Below are positions 30,270 through 40,300 of a stretch of 64,000 nucleotides of DNA, one piece after another. The stretch is taken from assembly GCF_004137355.1 (NCBI RefSeq), contig NZ_SDVB01000311.1, forward strand, positions 310,001 to 374,000, given 5' to 3'. The stretch comes from Ciceribacter ferrooxidans. Lineage in GTDB: Bacteria; Pseudomonadota; Alphaproteobacteria; Rhizobiales; Rhizobiaceae. Within the stretch, counting starts at the first letter, position 1. Every line of letters starts with the position of its first letter. Both the position numbers and the translations under genes were made by a program. The notes below the pieces were generated by a model. It did not search any database. It saw nothing but the letters and a program-made list of their open reading frames with translations, and was not told where the DNA came from.

Positions 30270-30821
30270 TCAGAACAGTGAGCCGGGATACGCCTTTTCG
30301 TCGGGGACCGTGGTGTTTCCGTCACCCAGCGGTAACTGCATCAGGACGGTGTCGAGCCACTGACCGTGCTTGAAGCCGGTCCCGACCAGCGTGCCTGTCA
30401 TGACAAAGCCGCATCCACCGTGGAGACGAACCGAAGCCGGACTCGCGCCGCCGATGACGGCGACCATCTGTCGGAAGCCGAGCGCTGTGCAGCGCCATAT
30501 CAGTTCCTTCAGCAGCGCTTTGCCGATCCCCCTGCCTTGCGCCTCGCGTGCGAGATATATGGAATCCTCGACGAGCCATCGGTAGGCGGGCCGCGTGCGG
30601 AACGCCGAGGCATAGGCATAGCCGAGGAGCGTGCCGTCCTCGTCGACGGCTGCGATATGGGGATATCCCTGTCCGGTTATCGTTGCGAAACGCGAGGCCA
30701 TTTCCTCTTGTGTCGGCGGAACGAGTTCGTAGCTGGCAGTACCGGTCAGCACAGCATCGGCATAGATCGCTGCTATTGATACGACATCCGTCAACTGTGT
30801 ATCGCGCAGAACAAAAGACAT
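30270..30821 (-). CDS. GNAT-family N-acetyltransferase (Pat/YncA-like)
   Basis: A 183-residue GNAT acetyltransferase starting at ATG 30821 (MSFVLRDTQLTDV). The acetyl-CoA pyrophosphate loop is EAQGRGIGKALLKELI near 85-100. IYADAVLTGTASYELVPPT and ASVRLHGGCGF with VGTGFKHGQWLDTVLMQ resemble the phosphinothricin/methionine-sulfone acetyltransferase subgroup. Such enzymes acetylate amino-acid analogues, but the real substrate is not known. It follows the MHS transporter gene on the same strand past a terminator. Confidence 0.85.
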   Translation of the reverse strand: MSFVLRDTQLTDVVSIAAIYADAVLTGTASYELVPPTQEEMASRFATITGQGYPHIAAVDEDGTLLGYAYASAFRTRPAYRWLVEDSIYLAREAQGRGIGKALLKELIWRCTALGFRQMVAVIGGASPASVRLHGGCGFVMTGTLVGTGFKHGQWLDTVLMQLPLGDGNTTVPDEKAYPGSLF

Positions 30822-30907
30822 GGCAGGGACGCAGGAAAGAGGAAGCAATAACGGCATCTTCCACAAACATTATCGCGCCGCAAGATCGGCCTTGGGACCA
30901 GATAGAG

Positions 30908-30936
30908 AAAGGCCCGGCAAGTGCTCTGCCGGGCCT
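30908..30936 (-). terminator. Terminator of the MHS transporter gene
   Basis: On the minus strand AGGCCCGGCA, a 7-nt loop, TGCCGGGCCT and TTCTC. A perfect 10-bp stem, 38 bases after the stop; the T-tract is short. Confidence 0.65.
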
Positions 30937-30973
30937 CCGAAGGATGAGTTAAGATCGTCCGAGACAGGCACGC

Positions 30974-32851
30974 TTACGCGTGGATATCGGTGTCTTTCGT
31001 TTCCCGAAGGAAGATCATGCCGATGACGAACGACATGCCTGCGATGACGATTGGGTACCAAAGGCCGTAGTAGATATCACCCTTGGCCGCGCTCATCGCG
31101 AAGGCCGTTGCCGGCAGCAAGCCACCGAACCAACCGTTACCGATATGGTAAGGCAGAGACATGCCGGTGTAACGGATACGGGTCGGGAACATCTCGACCA
31201 GCATCGCCGCGATCGGACCGTAGACCATCGTTACATAGATCATCAGGATCGTGAGGACGACAATCATACCCGTCCAGTTCACCGCCTGGGGATCAGCAAC
31301 CATCTTGAAGGCACCGCCATTCGGAACGGTGTAGACAGCCATTTCGGTTGCACCCGCCGCCTCTTCCGCCGTCAAGAGTTTGTCCGTGACGAGCTGGCTC
31401 GTCGGGACCATCGTCTTCTCGCCGGCCCGAAGCGCTGCGGCGTCGAGATTAAGTTCCGGGTTGCCGGCAACGAATGCGTCGAGCTTGCTTTCAGGAACCT
31501 TGGCTGCAGCCCGAACCAACGGATATCCGTTGGCCTGCAGAGCCAGGTTAATACCCTTCTGCATCTTGCCGTCGAGGGACTTTGCCTGATCACCGGACTT
31601 CACGGCATCATAGCTTTCGACCGTGGCATCACCAATCTTGATAGTGGCGACCGAACCCGCAGGCCCGGCGACGACGTCATAGGGCACGGAGTTCTTCGTC
31701 AGCGTCGAGGTTGCGATGTCACAAGAGGTGGTGAACTTCGCAGTACCGGTCGGATTGAACTGGAAATTGCAGTCCTTCGGATCCGCAGTTACCGTCGCGC
31801 GAATACTCTCCTGCGCCTGTGCAAGGGCCGGGTTACCAAACTGGGTCATGGCCTTGAACAGAGGGAAGTAAGTGACGACGGCGAGCAACAGGCCGGCCAT
31901 GATGATCGGCTTGCGGCCGATCTTGTCAGAGAGCCAGCCGAACACGACGAAGAAGAGGGTGCCGATCGCAAGAGCGATCGCGATCATGATGTTGGCGTCC
32001 TGAGGGTCGACCTTCAGCACGTTCTGCAGGAAGAACAGCGCGTAGAACTGGCCCGAGTACCAGACCACCGCCTGACCGGCAACGGCGCCCAGCAGCGCGA
32101 GAATAGCCACCTTGGCATTCTTCCACTGACCAAAAGCTTCAGAAATCGGAGCCTTGGACTGCGTGCCCTCTTCCTTCATTTTCTGGAAGGCCGGCGACTC
32201 GTTCATCTTCATACGAATCCAGACCGATACTGCCAGCAGCAACGACGAGAGCAGGAAGGGAATACGCCAACCCCACGCTGCGAACGCGTCCTTGCCCATC
32301 GCGGTTTGAATGCCGAGAATGATGAGCAGCGAAAGGAACAGACCTAGGGTCGCAGTGGTCTGGATCCAGGACGTGTAGAAACCGCGGCGACCATGCGGGG
32401 CATGTTCGGCGACATAAGTCGCGGCACCGCCGTATTCGCCGCCCAGAGCGAGACCCTGCAGCATGCGAAGCCCAATCAGGATGATGGGAGCGGCAATCCC
32501 GATGCTCGCCGATCCCGGCAGAAGGCCGACCAGGAAGGTCGACGCGCCCATGATCAAGATCGTGATCAGGAAGGTGTATTTGCGGCCAACGAGGTCCCCG
32601 AGCCGGCCGAACACCAGCGCACCGAACGGACGGACCAGAAAGCCCGCGGCGAAGGCGAGCAAGGTGAAGATGTTCCGGGTCGTCTCCGGATACTGCGAGA
32701 AGAAGGTCGCGCCGATGTAGATCGCAAGCGAACCATAGAGATAGAAATCATACCATTCGAAAACGGTGCCGAGAGACGATGCGAAAATGACTTTTCGCTC
32801 CTCTCGCGTCATGCCACGCGGCGCGCTGCCGACGGCTGCGACATTTGCCAT
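30974..32851 (-). CDS. MFS transporter, metabolite:H+ symporter (MHS) type, with large periplasmic insertion
   Basis: A 625-residue major facilitator, start ATG 32851 preceded by GGAGGAAC. The MHS pattern is clear: SSLGTVFEWYDFYLYG at the start, RPFGALVFGRLGDLVGRKY (motif A) between segments 2 and 3, and ALGGEYGGAATYVAEH in segment 4. Normal MHS proteins have about 430-550 residues. Here about 185 extra residues (roughly 337-524) sit between segments 9 and 10, in a loop that should face the periplasm; they hold two cysteines (DCNFQ and TSCDI). Substrate is unknown; relatives carry organic acids or betaines. Confidence 0.88.
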   Translation of the reverse strand: MANVAAVGSAPRGMTREERKVIFASSLGTVFEWYDFYLYGSLAIYIGATFFSQYPETTRNIFTLLAFAAGFLVRPFGALVFGRLGDLVGRKYTFLITILIMGASTFLVGLLPGSASIGIAAPIILIGLRMLQGLALGGEYGGAATYVAEHAPHGRRGFYTSWIQTTATLGLFLSLLIILGIQTAMGKDAFAAWGWRIPFLLSSLLLAVSVWIRMKMNESPAFQKMKEEGTQSKAPISEAFGQWKNAKVAILALLGAVAGQAVVWYSGQFYALFFLQNVLKVDPQDANIMIAIALAIGTLFFVVFGWLSDKIGRKPIIMAGLLLAVVTYFPLFKAMTQFGNPALAQAQESIRATVTADPKDCNFQFNPTGTAKFTTSCDIATSTLTKNSVPYDVVAGPAGSVATIKIGDATVESYDAVKSGDQAKSLDGKMQKGINLALQANGYPLVRAAAKVPESKLDAFVAGNPELNLDAAALRAGEKTMVPTSQLVTDKLLTAEEAAGATEMAVYTVPNGGAFKMVADPQAVNWTGMIVVLTILMIYVTMVYGPIAAMLVEMFPTRIRYTGMSLPYHIGNGWFGGLLPATAFAMSAAKGDIYYGLWYPIVIAGMSFVIGMIFLRETKDTDIHA

Positions 32852-33305
32852 TGTTGTTCCTCCACAAAGAAAACGCCCCCGGCCGCGACGCGCCCATTAC
32901 TCCTCCGGGCAGAACCGTCGCGATAACGGATCGTTTACACACTGGCAGAAAACCACCGAAATCAAGAGAGATGCTTTGGAATTATGACTTTAGTCTAATG
33001 CGGCAGGTGGATAGTCGGAAGATTTTCAACAGGCGAGACGGCCGCGTGGTCTTTGGCAACGCCCTGGCTAGTGTCGGGCGCCTGGACCTGTTGCCTTGCG
33101 GCATGAGGTGCTGTTCCCGCGATTCGGATCCGTCACTAGCGGAAAGCGTCGTCGGCCGCTTATCAGCGGCTGCAGAAATGGTGTCGGGTTGCAACTACAG
33201 GACGGCCCGTTCACTCATCGGGAAACGCAGCATGACGACTGTCTCACGCTTCCACTTGACTCCGCCGGAAAACGCCTTAATAGCTCGGCCGGAAAAGGGA
33301 TCCTT
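32852..33305. other. Intergenic region upstream of the MHS gene, no gene recognised
   Basis: About 450 bases of lower coding quality. Frames open here on the plus strand but resemble no family and have poor codon use. It must hold the MHS promoter (minus). A possible plus-strand promoter lies at its right end, at 33256-33283. Confidence 0.4.
33256..33283 (+). promoter_or_regulatory. Possible promoter for the small ORF and asd
   Basis: TTGACT (33256-33261), a 16-base spacer and TAATAG (33278-33283). The -35 matches well and the -10 poorly. Confidence 0.28.
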
Positions 33306-33425
33306 ATGCATTACTTCGGTCTGCCTATCGCCGCAGTGTCCGACCTGGCCAATCTGGCCGGGCAAAATGCATTTGCTTTCCGTTCATCCACAACCAAGGC
33401 CAAAACGACGACGAAAACCGTCTGA
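33306..33425 (+). CDS. Possible 39-residue small protein upstream of asd
   Basis: ATG 33306 follows AAAAGGGA and reads 39 codons to TGA. The product MHYFGLPIAAVSDLANLAGQ has an amphipathic, mildly hydrophobic first half and a Thr/Lys-rich basic end. It lies 110 bases before asd on the same strand. I do not recognise it. The ribosome-binding site and clean frame make it plausible only. Confidence 0.35.
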   Translation: MHYFGLPIAAVSDLANLAGQNAFAFRSSTTKAKTTTKTV

Positions 33426-33535
33426 CGTCTCTGGCCTCCGCTCTCTCCCCGGCAAGGTCGGGGACACGGAAACAGAGCGCTTGCCGCATGTTTCCCCTCA
33501 CCCAGTCGTGGAGAGAAAGAAAGAGAGCAGGAAAC

Positions 33536-34570
33536 ATGGGTTTCAAGATTGCAGTTGTAGGCGCCACCGGTAATGTCGGGCGGGAAATGCTTGGCATTCT
33601 CGCGGAGCGCGGCTTTCCGGCAGACGAAGTTGTTGCCCTCGCGTCGGCCCGCTCGCAGGGCACGGAAGTGTCCTTTGGCGACAGGACGCTGAAGGTACAA
33701 AACCTCGAGAACTACGATTTTTCCGACACCGATATCTGCCTCATGTCGGCAGGCGGCACGATCTCACAGAAGTGGTCGCCGAAGATCGGGGCGCAGGGTT
33801 GCGTCGTCATCGACAACTCGTCCGCATGGCGCTATGACGCCGACGTTCCGCTGATCGTACCGGAAGTGAACCCGGACGCCATCGTCGATTTCAAGAAGCG
33901 CAACATCATCGCGAATCCGAACTGCTCGACCGCCCAGCTGGTCGTCGCCCTGAAGCCGCTTCACGACGCGGCAAAGATCAAGCGGGTGGTCGTATCGACC
34001 TACCAATCGGTTTCGGGCGCCGGCAAGGAAGGTATGGACGAACTCTTCAGCCAAACTCGCGCCGTGTTCGTCGCCGATCCGATCGAAGCGAAGAAGTTCA
34101 CGAAGCGAATCGCCTTCAACGTCATTCCGCACATCGACGTTTTCATGGAGGACGGCTACACCAAGGAAGAGTGGAAGGTTCTCGCTGAAACCAAGAAGAT
34201 GCTCGATCCTGCGATCAAGGTAACTTGTACCGCCGTGCGCGTTCCTGTGTTCATCGGCCATTCGGAATCGGTGAACATTGAGTTCGAGAACGAAATTACG
34301 GCCGATCAGGCCCGCGACATCCTGCGCGAGGCCCCTGGTTGCCTGGTCGTCGACAAGCATGAGAACGGCGGTTACGTCACCCCGGTCGAGTGTGCCGGGG
34401 AAGATGCGACCTATATCTCCCGCATCCGCGAGGACGCCACAGTCGAGAATGGCCTCAATATGTGGATAGTGTCCGACAATCTCCGCAAGGGCGCGGCGCT
34501 CAATGCAGTTCAGATTGCGGAGCTGCTCGTCAATCGAGGCCTGCTGAAGCCGAAGAACGCCGCGAAATAG
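33536..34570 (+). CDS. asd: Aspartate-semialdehyde dehydrogenase
   Basis: Asd, 344 residues from ATG 33536 (MGFKIAVVGATGNVG), with AGGAAAC upstream; the frame extends to 33488 without family sequence. It reduces aspartyl phosphate to the semialdehyde for Lys, Met, Thr and DAP. The NADP loop is GATGNVGREM near 9-18, the catalytic cysteine C130 (NPNCSTAQL) and the active-site histidine H242 (FIGHSESV). It stands with no other biosynthetic gene close by. Confidence 0.97.
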   Translation: MGFKIAVVGATGNVGREMLGILAERGFPADEVVALASARSQGTEVSFGDRTLKVQNLENYDFSDTDICLMSAGGTISQKWSPKIGAQGCVVIDNSSAWRYDADVPLIVPEVNPDAIVDFKKRNIIANPNCSTAQLVVALKPLHDAAKIKRVVVSTYQSVSGAGKEGMDELFSQTRAVFVADPIEAKKFTKRIAFNVIPHIDVFMEDGYTKEEWKVLAETKKMLDPAIKVTCTAVRVPVFIGHSESVNIEFENEITADQARDILREAPGCLVVDKHENGGYVTPVECAGEDATYISRIREDATVENGLNMWIVSDNLRKGAALNAVQIAELLVNRGLLKPKNAAK

Positions 34571-34731
34571 TGGATGTGGGTTCGCGCCGTCGCCGGTCCT
34601 GGCCGGCGGCGGGTGCGGCATCTGAGACGGCGCTCTCAAGTAACTGGCAAGTTCGAAACTACTGCGTGACAGAATCAATACCGGCTGGCATGTTCGCTCG
34701 CAAGGTTCAGGACGCAGAAAACGAGGTCTCT

Positions 34732-35553
34732 ATGCAATTCTCAAGGTTTGCTACGACTGCTTTTCTGGCAATGGTTGTGGGCGGCGCGACCGTCAGCAGC
34801 GCCGGCGCGGCTCAGTGCGGCAAAACATCCGCCGGATTCTCTGACTGGATTCAGGTGTTCAAGCAGGAAGCGGCTACGCAGGGTGTGAGTGCAAGGTTGC
34901 TGGACCAGGTTTTCGCGACCGTCTCCTATAACACCAACACCATTCGGGCGGATCGCGGCCAGAAGAGCTTCAAGCTCTCTTTCGATCAATTCATGAAGAA
35001 GCGCGGCGGTTCGGTCATTATTTCTCGCGGCAAGGCAATGAAGAAGAACAATGCCTCGCTGTTTTCAAGGATCGAGAGCAAATACGGAGTCCCCGCTGGT
35101 CCACTGATCGCCATCTGGGGCATGGAGACGGGCTTCGGTGGATACATGGGCAACGAGCACACGCTCTCCGCCGTTGCCACCCTCGCCTATGACTGCCGGA
35201 GGACTGATTACTTCACCGATCAGCTTTATGCCGCACTCCAGTTGGTCGGAAGCAAGTCCTTGGCCCTCAACGCAAGAGGCGCCGCTCACGGCGAAATTGG
35301 CCAGACACAATTCTTGCCGCGCAACGTCGTCCGTTTCGGTGCCGACGGCGATGGGGACGGCCGCATCGACCTGGTGCACTCACGCGCTGATGCCCTGGCC
35401 TCGACCGCCAATTTTCTGCGCGGTCACGGCTGGCAGCCCGGCGCGGGGTATCAGCCGGGCGAACCTAATTTTGGAGCGCTCCAAGGCTGGAACGCAGCCT
35501 CCGTCTACCAGCAGGCCATCGCCTATATCGGAGCGCAGATCGACGGGCAGTAG
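34732..35553 (+). CDS. Lytic murein transglycosylase (MltB-like)
   Basis: A 273-residue exported protein; ATG 34732 gives a signal peptide (residues 1-27, ending SAGA). The frame is open far upstream without homology. The MltB-type domain contains the catalytic glutamate E132 in LIAIWGMETGFGGYMG, and later AHGEIGQTQFLPRNVVRFGADGD. No lipobox cysteine is present at the cleavage site, so it is likely soluble in the periplasm. It cleaves peptidoglycan to 1,6-anhydromuropeptides. A C-terminal peptidoglycan-binding domain seen in some relatives is absent. It converges with the carbonic anhydrase gene. Confidence 0.9.
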   Translation: MQFSRFATTAFLAMVVGGATVSSAGAAQCGKTSAGFSDWIQVFKQEAATQGVSARLLDQVFATVSYNTNTIRADRGQKSFKLSFDQFMKKRGGSVIISRGKAMKKNNASLFSRIESKYGVPAGPLIAIWGMETGFGGYMGNEHTLSAVATLAYDCRRTDYFTDQLYAALQLVGSKSLALNARGAAHGEIGQTQFLPRNVVRFGADGDGDGRIDLVHSRADALASTANFLRGHGWQPGAGYQPGEPNFGALQGWNAASVYQQAIAYIGAQIDGQ

Positions 35554-35556
35554 GGC

Positions 35557-36204
35557 CTAGAATTCGAGGCGCTCGAAATCGCGCGTCTCGCGGTTCATGA
35601 TCCAGAGTTCGCCATTACCGATGTCGAACCAGGCGCCGTGAATATTAAGCTTTCCGCGCTCCTCGAGAATCTTCACACAGGGAAAACTCTTGAGGTTTGC
35701 AATTGAGTTGCGGATCGAGATGCGCTCCAACGCAGTCTGCCGCTCGCCTGCCGTCATGACGGAGTTCGTCTGAATCTGCTCGGCGGCGGGTTTCAGCAGT
35801 CCCATCCACTTGCCGATGAAGTCACCGGGAGAAAGCGGCTCCGCATTCGGGTCGAGCGCGGCGCGAATGCCTCCGCACCGTCCATGGCCCATCACGATGA
35901 TATCGCGCACTTTCAGGGCCTGCACGGCGAACTCGAGTGCTGCCGACGTCGCATGATAATGGCCGTCAGGCTCGTAGGGAGGAACCATGTTCGCGACGTT
36001 ACGGACCACGAAAAGCTCACCCGGACCGGCATCGAAAATGGTTTCTGGAGCCGCCCGAGAATCGCAACAGGCAATCACCAATGTTTGGGGTTTCTGACCC
36101 GTCTCGGCCAGAACGCGGTAACGTTCGCGCTCATCGACGTAGCGCCCGGTCATAAAGTTGCGATAGCCGGCAACGAGAGAGTCTGGAAAACGCAGCATGT
36201 GCAT
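35557..36204 (-). CDS. Beta-class carbonic anhydrase
   Basis: A 215-residue beta-carbonic anhydrase, interconverting CO2 and bicarbonate. The zinc ligands and catalytic dyad are C46-x-D48-x-R50 (ACCDSRA), H107 and C110 (GHGRCGG). Start ATG 36204 is chosen; ATG 36198 and 36234 are also in frame, and no strong ribosome-binding site helps. It converges with the transglycosylase gene (3-base gap) and lies 84 bases downstream of pdxY on the same strand. Confidence 0.93.
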   Translation of the reverse strand: MHMLRFPDSLVAGYRNFMTGRYVDERERYRVLAETGQKPQTLVIACCDSRAAPETIFDAGPGELFVVRNVANMVPPYEPDGHYHATSAALEFAVQALKVRDIIVMGHGRCGGIRAALDPNAEPLSPGDFIGKWMGLLKPAAEQIQTNSVMTAGERQTALERISIRNSIANLKSFPCVKILEERGKLNIHGAWFDIGNGELWIMNRETRDFERLEF

Positions 36205-36288
36205 TGAATTATAATGGTCTGAAATGAGATGCAATCCGCTCTAGCAACATTCTTGCAAGAGTTGCCGGGGCGCGTGTACTCCCGTCGC

Positions 36289-37170
36289 TCAAGAGGAGGG
36301 TTTGGTCTTCAAAGCGGGGTGCATAATTCGCCGAATCTGCACAAGCGCCATCGGCGACATCAAGCTCGACGCATCGCTTTCCAGCGTCAGCTCGTCGCTC
36401 CCGCGTTTCATCGTTCGCGCCAGCACCTCGTAAACACCCGCAGTCGCCAGCTGAAGTGCCCGCTCTTCGGGAACCCCGGAGAGAAGGCGGGCAAGGAAGA
36501 TTGCGGCGAGAAGATCGCCCAGGCCATTCGGCGGATTTTCGATCCATCGGTGCTCCGCCAGCAAAGCATGTCGGCCGGTAAGCAGAAGATTGCCGACCCC
36601 GCCCGCCATCATCGGCACCGCCGACGTCACCAGCATACGCGCTGGACCGAGCGACAAGGCCGCATCGATGATGTCGGCGTTGGTTTCGAGCGGGCTCCCC
36701 GCCATCCAGCCAAGCTCATACCGATTGGGTGTTGCAATCGCGGCAAGCGGAATCAGGTTGTCGCGTATTCCCTCCGCAGTATCCTCAGGAACATAGAGAC
36801 CGCCTACATCCCCCATGACCGGGTCGCAGAGATAAATGAGATCCGGATTTCTCGCCTTAATCGCCGTGATGAGGCGGGCGACGGAACGGGTCTGTGCAGC
36901 GCTTCCAAAATAGCCGGTCAGTATTGCGCCCACTTCGGAAATCCACGGCGCGCCGATCAGGTCATCGATCATCTTGTCGAAACTATCGTCCGGAAAAGAA
37001 AGCCGCGTCGCCTTCCCGTGCCCCGGGTGCCACGGCAGGACGACGGTCGGCACAGCCCAGACGGGATACCCGAGCGTTTCCAGCGCAAAGACGGCGGCCC
37101 GGTTGCCGACGGATCCGCGAACCACGTGACTGGAAATGACGATCACCGCGCTGGCAGGGCTCTTACTCAT
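36289..37170 (-). CDS. pdxY: Pyridoxal kinase PdxY
   Basis: A 293-residue ribokinase-fold kinase, start ATG 37170 after GAAGGACA. It phosphorylates pyridoxal in the B6 salvage pathway. Family features: SHVVRGSVGNRAAVFALETLG near the start, CDPVMGD near 118, TPNRYELGWMAG near 150, and the anion hole NGLGDLLAA near 218-226 with the catalytic aspartate. It is divergent from the large glutamate dehydrogenase gene; a repeat lies between them. Confidence 0.92.
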   Translation of the reverse strand: MSKSPASAVIVISSHVVRGSVGNRAAVFALETLGYPVWAVPTVVLPWHPGHGKATRLSFPDDSFDKMIDDLIGAPWISEVGAILTGYFGSAAQTRSVARLITAIKARNPDLIYLCDPVMGDVGGLYVPEDTAEGIRDNLIPLAAIATPNRYELGWMAGSPLETNADIIDAALSLGPARMLVTSAVPMMAGGVGNLLLTGRHALLAEHRWIENPPNGLGDLLAAIFLARLLSGVPEERALQLATAGVYEVLARTMKRGSDELTLESDASSLMSPMALVQIRRIMHPALKTKPSS

Positions 37171-37208
37171 GACCAATGTCCTTCACCCACGATTTTTGTC
37201 GTCAAATA

Positions 37209-37265
37209 GCCACAAAATCGCAAAATTGCACCGTAGCTTCTCATTTCATATGCGATTTGTGTGGC
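37209..37265 (+). repeat. Inverted repeat between pdxY and gdh (possible operator)
   Basis: GCCACAAAATCGCA (37209-37222) and TGCGATTTGTGTGGC (37251-37265) are inverted copies differing by one base insertion, with a 28-base spacer. A third related piece, CGATTTTTGT, lies at 37190-37199. All sit in the 172-base divergent promoter region. Confidence 0.5.
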
Positions 37266-37342
37266 ATTCTTAAACGAGTCGGTATTAAACAGCGCTTATA
37301 CGAGTCACGTTGTAGGCTGGAGCATAAGGGAGGAAAGGCTCG

Positions 37343-40300
37343 ATGGTCGCAAGCAGGAAATCCAAGCGAGATTATAATTGGGAGCTGACCCACGGACGGC
37401 TTGAGGAACTGGGGAAGCCTTTCATCGATCCGGATATTTTGTTTAGCCGCGCCAGCGCGGACGACCTCGCCCTCTACACGCCTGAAATGCTTGCTTTTTC
37501 GGCTGTACGGGCGGCGGAAGACGTCGCGAGCTGGGACGGACACGAGCCGAAGATCACGATTGAGCGTGTGCCCGGCGTTGAACACTCAGGTATACCGGCG
37601 AGCGTGCTCTCTATCGTAGATCGCAACAAACCGTTCCTTTACGACTCAGTTATGGGCGAGGTTACCAGCCTCTATCGCGACATCTTCCTTGCAATTCACC
37701 CCATCCTCGTGACGGAGCCGAACAAGACTGTCGAGCTCTTCCGACCGGACAAGCCAACCGATCCGGCGCATCGGGTCAGCTACATTCAGCTCCATCTTGC
37801 ACCACTCACGAACGAACAGGCCGACGCGCTGAGAGAGCGCCTCGCCTTCGTCCTCGAGCAGGTTCGCATGGCCTCGAGCGACTGGCAGGCCATGCTCGCG
37901 GTCCTGGAGACGTCGATGGAGGAAGTGAGACAACTTGCTCCCGGTCGCCGGCAGGCCGAACGCGACGAAGCGCTCGCGTTTCTTGACTGGCTCAGGAATG
38001 ACAATTTTACCTTCCTCGGTATGCGGGAATACGTCTACACGGGAGACGGTCCGGACGGCAAACTCGAGCGGGGCAAGGGGCGCGGCCTCGGCATTCTCGC
38101 GGACCCCGAGGTTCTCGTTCTCCGTCACGGCAAGCAAGCGGTCACGACCACACCGGAAATCCTGGAATTTCTGCAGGGTCCGGATTTTCTCATTGTCACC
38201 AAGGCGAATGTGAAATCGGTCGTGCACCGGCGGGCGTACATGGACTACGTCGGCGTGAAGCGTTTCGATGCATCCGGAAAGGTGGTGGGGGAGCTTCGCA
38301 TCGTTGGCCTCTTCACCGCCACCGCCTACACCCGCTCGGTAAGCCAGATTCCGTTGCTGCGAGCCAAAGTCGAAAAGGTGGTCGAACACTTCGGCTTCGA
38401 CCCGCAAAGCCATTCCGGCCGCATGTTGCAGAACACGCTCGAATCCTATCCGCGTGACGACCTTTTCCAGATCGACGCAGAATTGCTTGCCCGGTTCTGC
38501 GAGCAGATCAACGATCTCTCCGAGCGTCCGAGAGTCCGCGTCCTGCCGCGTATCGACCATTTCGACCGGTTCGTCTCCCTGATCGTCTACGTCCCCCGAG
38601 AAGATTACAATTCTCTCGTGCGCGAGAAAATCGGAAACTACTTCAAGGATGCCTATCAGGGTCATGTCTCGGCCTACTACCCGGCGTTTCCTGAGGGAGG
38701 GGTCGCGCGCGTCCATATCATTATCGGCCGCAACGAAGGCAAGACGCCCCGCATACCGCAGGCACGGCTTGAAGAAGAGGTCCGCGCGATCACCGCGCGC
38801 TGGACGGACCGGTTTGCGGTACTCGCGGGGTCGAATGCTCCGGCGCTTGCCGTCACCCAGGCGTATCAGGAGGCCTTCACTCCCGAAGAGGCGGTGGCCG
38901 ATCTGCAGCACATCAATGCCTGCCTCGATGGTCGGCCCGTCAGTATCGGCTTCCATAAGCAGGCGTCGGAGAAAGGAAGTCTGCTCTATCTCAAAATTTT
39001 CCACGCCGGAGAACATCTGCCGCTGTCGCGGCGTGTGCCACTTCTGGAGAACCTCGGCTTCGGCGTCATCAGTGAACGTACCTTCGACATCCATGTCTCA
39101 GCGGCGGAGAGCCGTAAGCTAGTCGTATTGCACGACATGGAGCTGGAAGTCAGGGGCGGCGGCGCATTCGACATCGATCGCGATGGAAAATTGCTGGAAG
39201 ACGCATTCCTCGGTGCCTTCATTGGCTCGATCGGCAACGATACCTTCAACCGTCTGGTCATGACCGCAGGACTGACCGCTCGAGAGGTCACGGTTCTGCG
39301 CGCCTATGCGGCGTATCTCCGCCAGTGCGGAATCGTCTATTCGCAAAATCACATTGCCGAAACGCTTAACAAATATCCGCAGATCGCTGCGTCGATCTTC
39401 AGGCTGTTCAGTGACATCTTCGATCCCGCACTCAGCGAGAAGAGTAGACAGCGAAAGATCAATGACAGCCGAAAGGAACTGCTCGACGCGCTCGTTGCCG
39501 TACCCAGCATTGATGAAGACCGCATTCTTCGCCGCTATCTGAACGCCGTAGATGCGACGCTCCGGACGAATTTCTTCCAGAAGACCTCAAGTGGCGTACC
39601 TCGCCCCATGCTCGCCTTCAAGTTCGATCCGCAGCGTCTGGAAGGGCTGCCGGAACCTCGCCCGTTCCGCGAGATCTTCGTCTATGGCGTAGAAGTGGAA
39701 GGCGTCCACCTCAGGTTCGGCAAGGTCGCGCGTGGCGGGCTGCGCTGGTCCGACCGCGCCCAGGACTACCGAACGGAGGTGCTGGGGTTGGTAAAGGCCC
39801 AACAAGTCAAGAACGCCGTGATCGTGCCGGTGGGCGCCAAGGGCGGCTTCTTCCCCAAACAGCTCCCGGCGAGCGGAAGCCGCGACGAGTATCTCAACGC
39901 AGGCAAGGAAGCCTACAAGACCTATGTCACGACACTGCTGTCGATCACCGACAACATTCAGGCTGGACAGATTGTGCCGCCGGCGGACACGGTACGGCTT
40001 GATGATGACGATCCTTACTTCGTCGTTGCCGCCGACAAGGGTACCGCGACATTCTCCGATACGGCAAACGCCCTCGCGCGTGCGGCCGGCTTCTGGCTGG
40101 ACGACGCGTTCGCGTCGGGCGGTTCCGCCGGTTACGACCACAAGAAGATGGGCATCACGGCGCGAGGTGCCTGGGAAGCAGTCAAACGGCATTTCCGCGA
40201 GATGAACATCGACATACAGACGACACCCTTCACGGTCGCGGGGGTCGGCGACATGTCGGGGGATGTTTTCGGCAACGGGATGTTGCTCTCCGAAAAAATC

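Noticed and set aside
32845-33573. A 242-codon plus-strand frame over the region between the MHS gene and asd
   Set aside because: It begins inside the MHS start, runs into asd in another frame, shows no recognisable motif, and has many Arg, Ser and Cys codons atypical for this genome's genes.
34586-34612. GC-rich hairpin between asd and the transglycosylase gene
   Set aside because: The stem is imperfect and no T-tract follows; I could not support it as a terminator.
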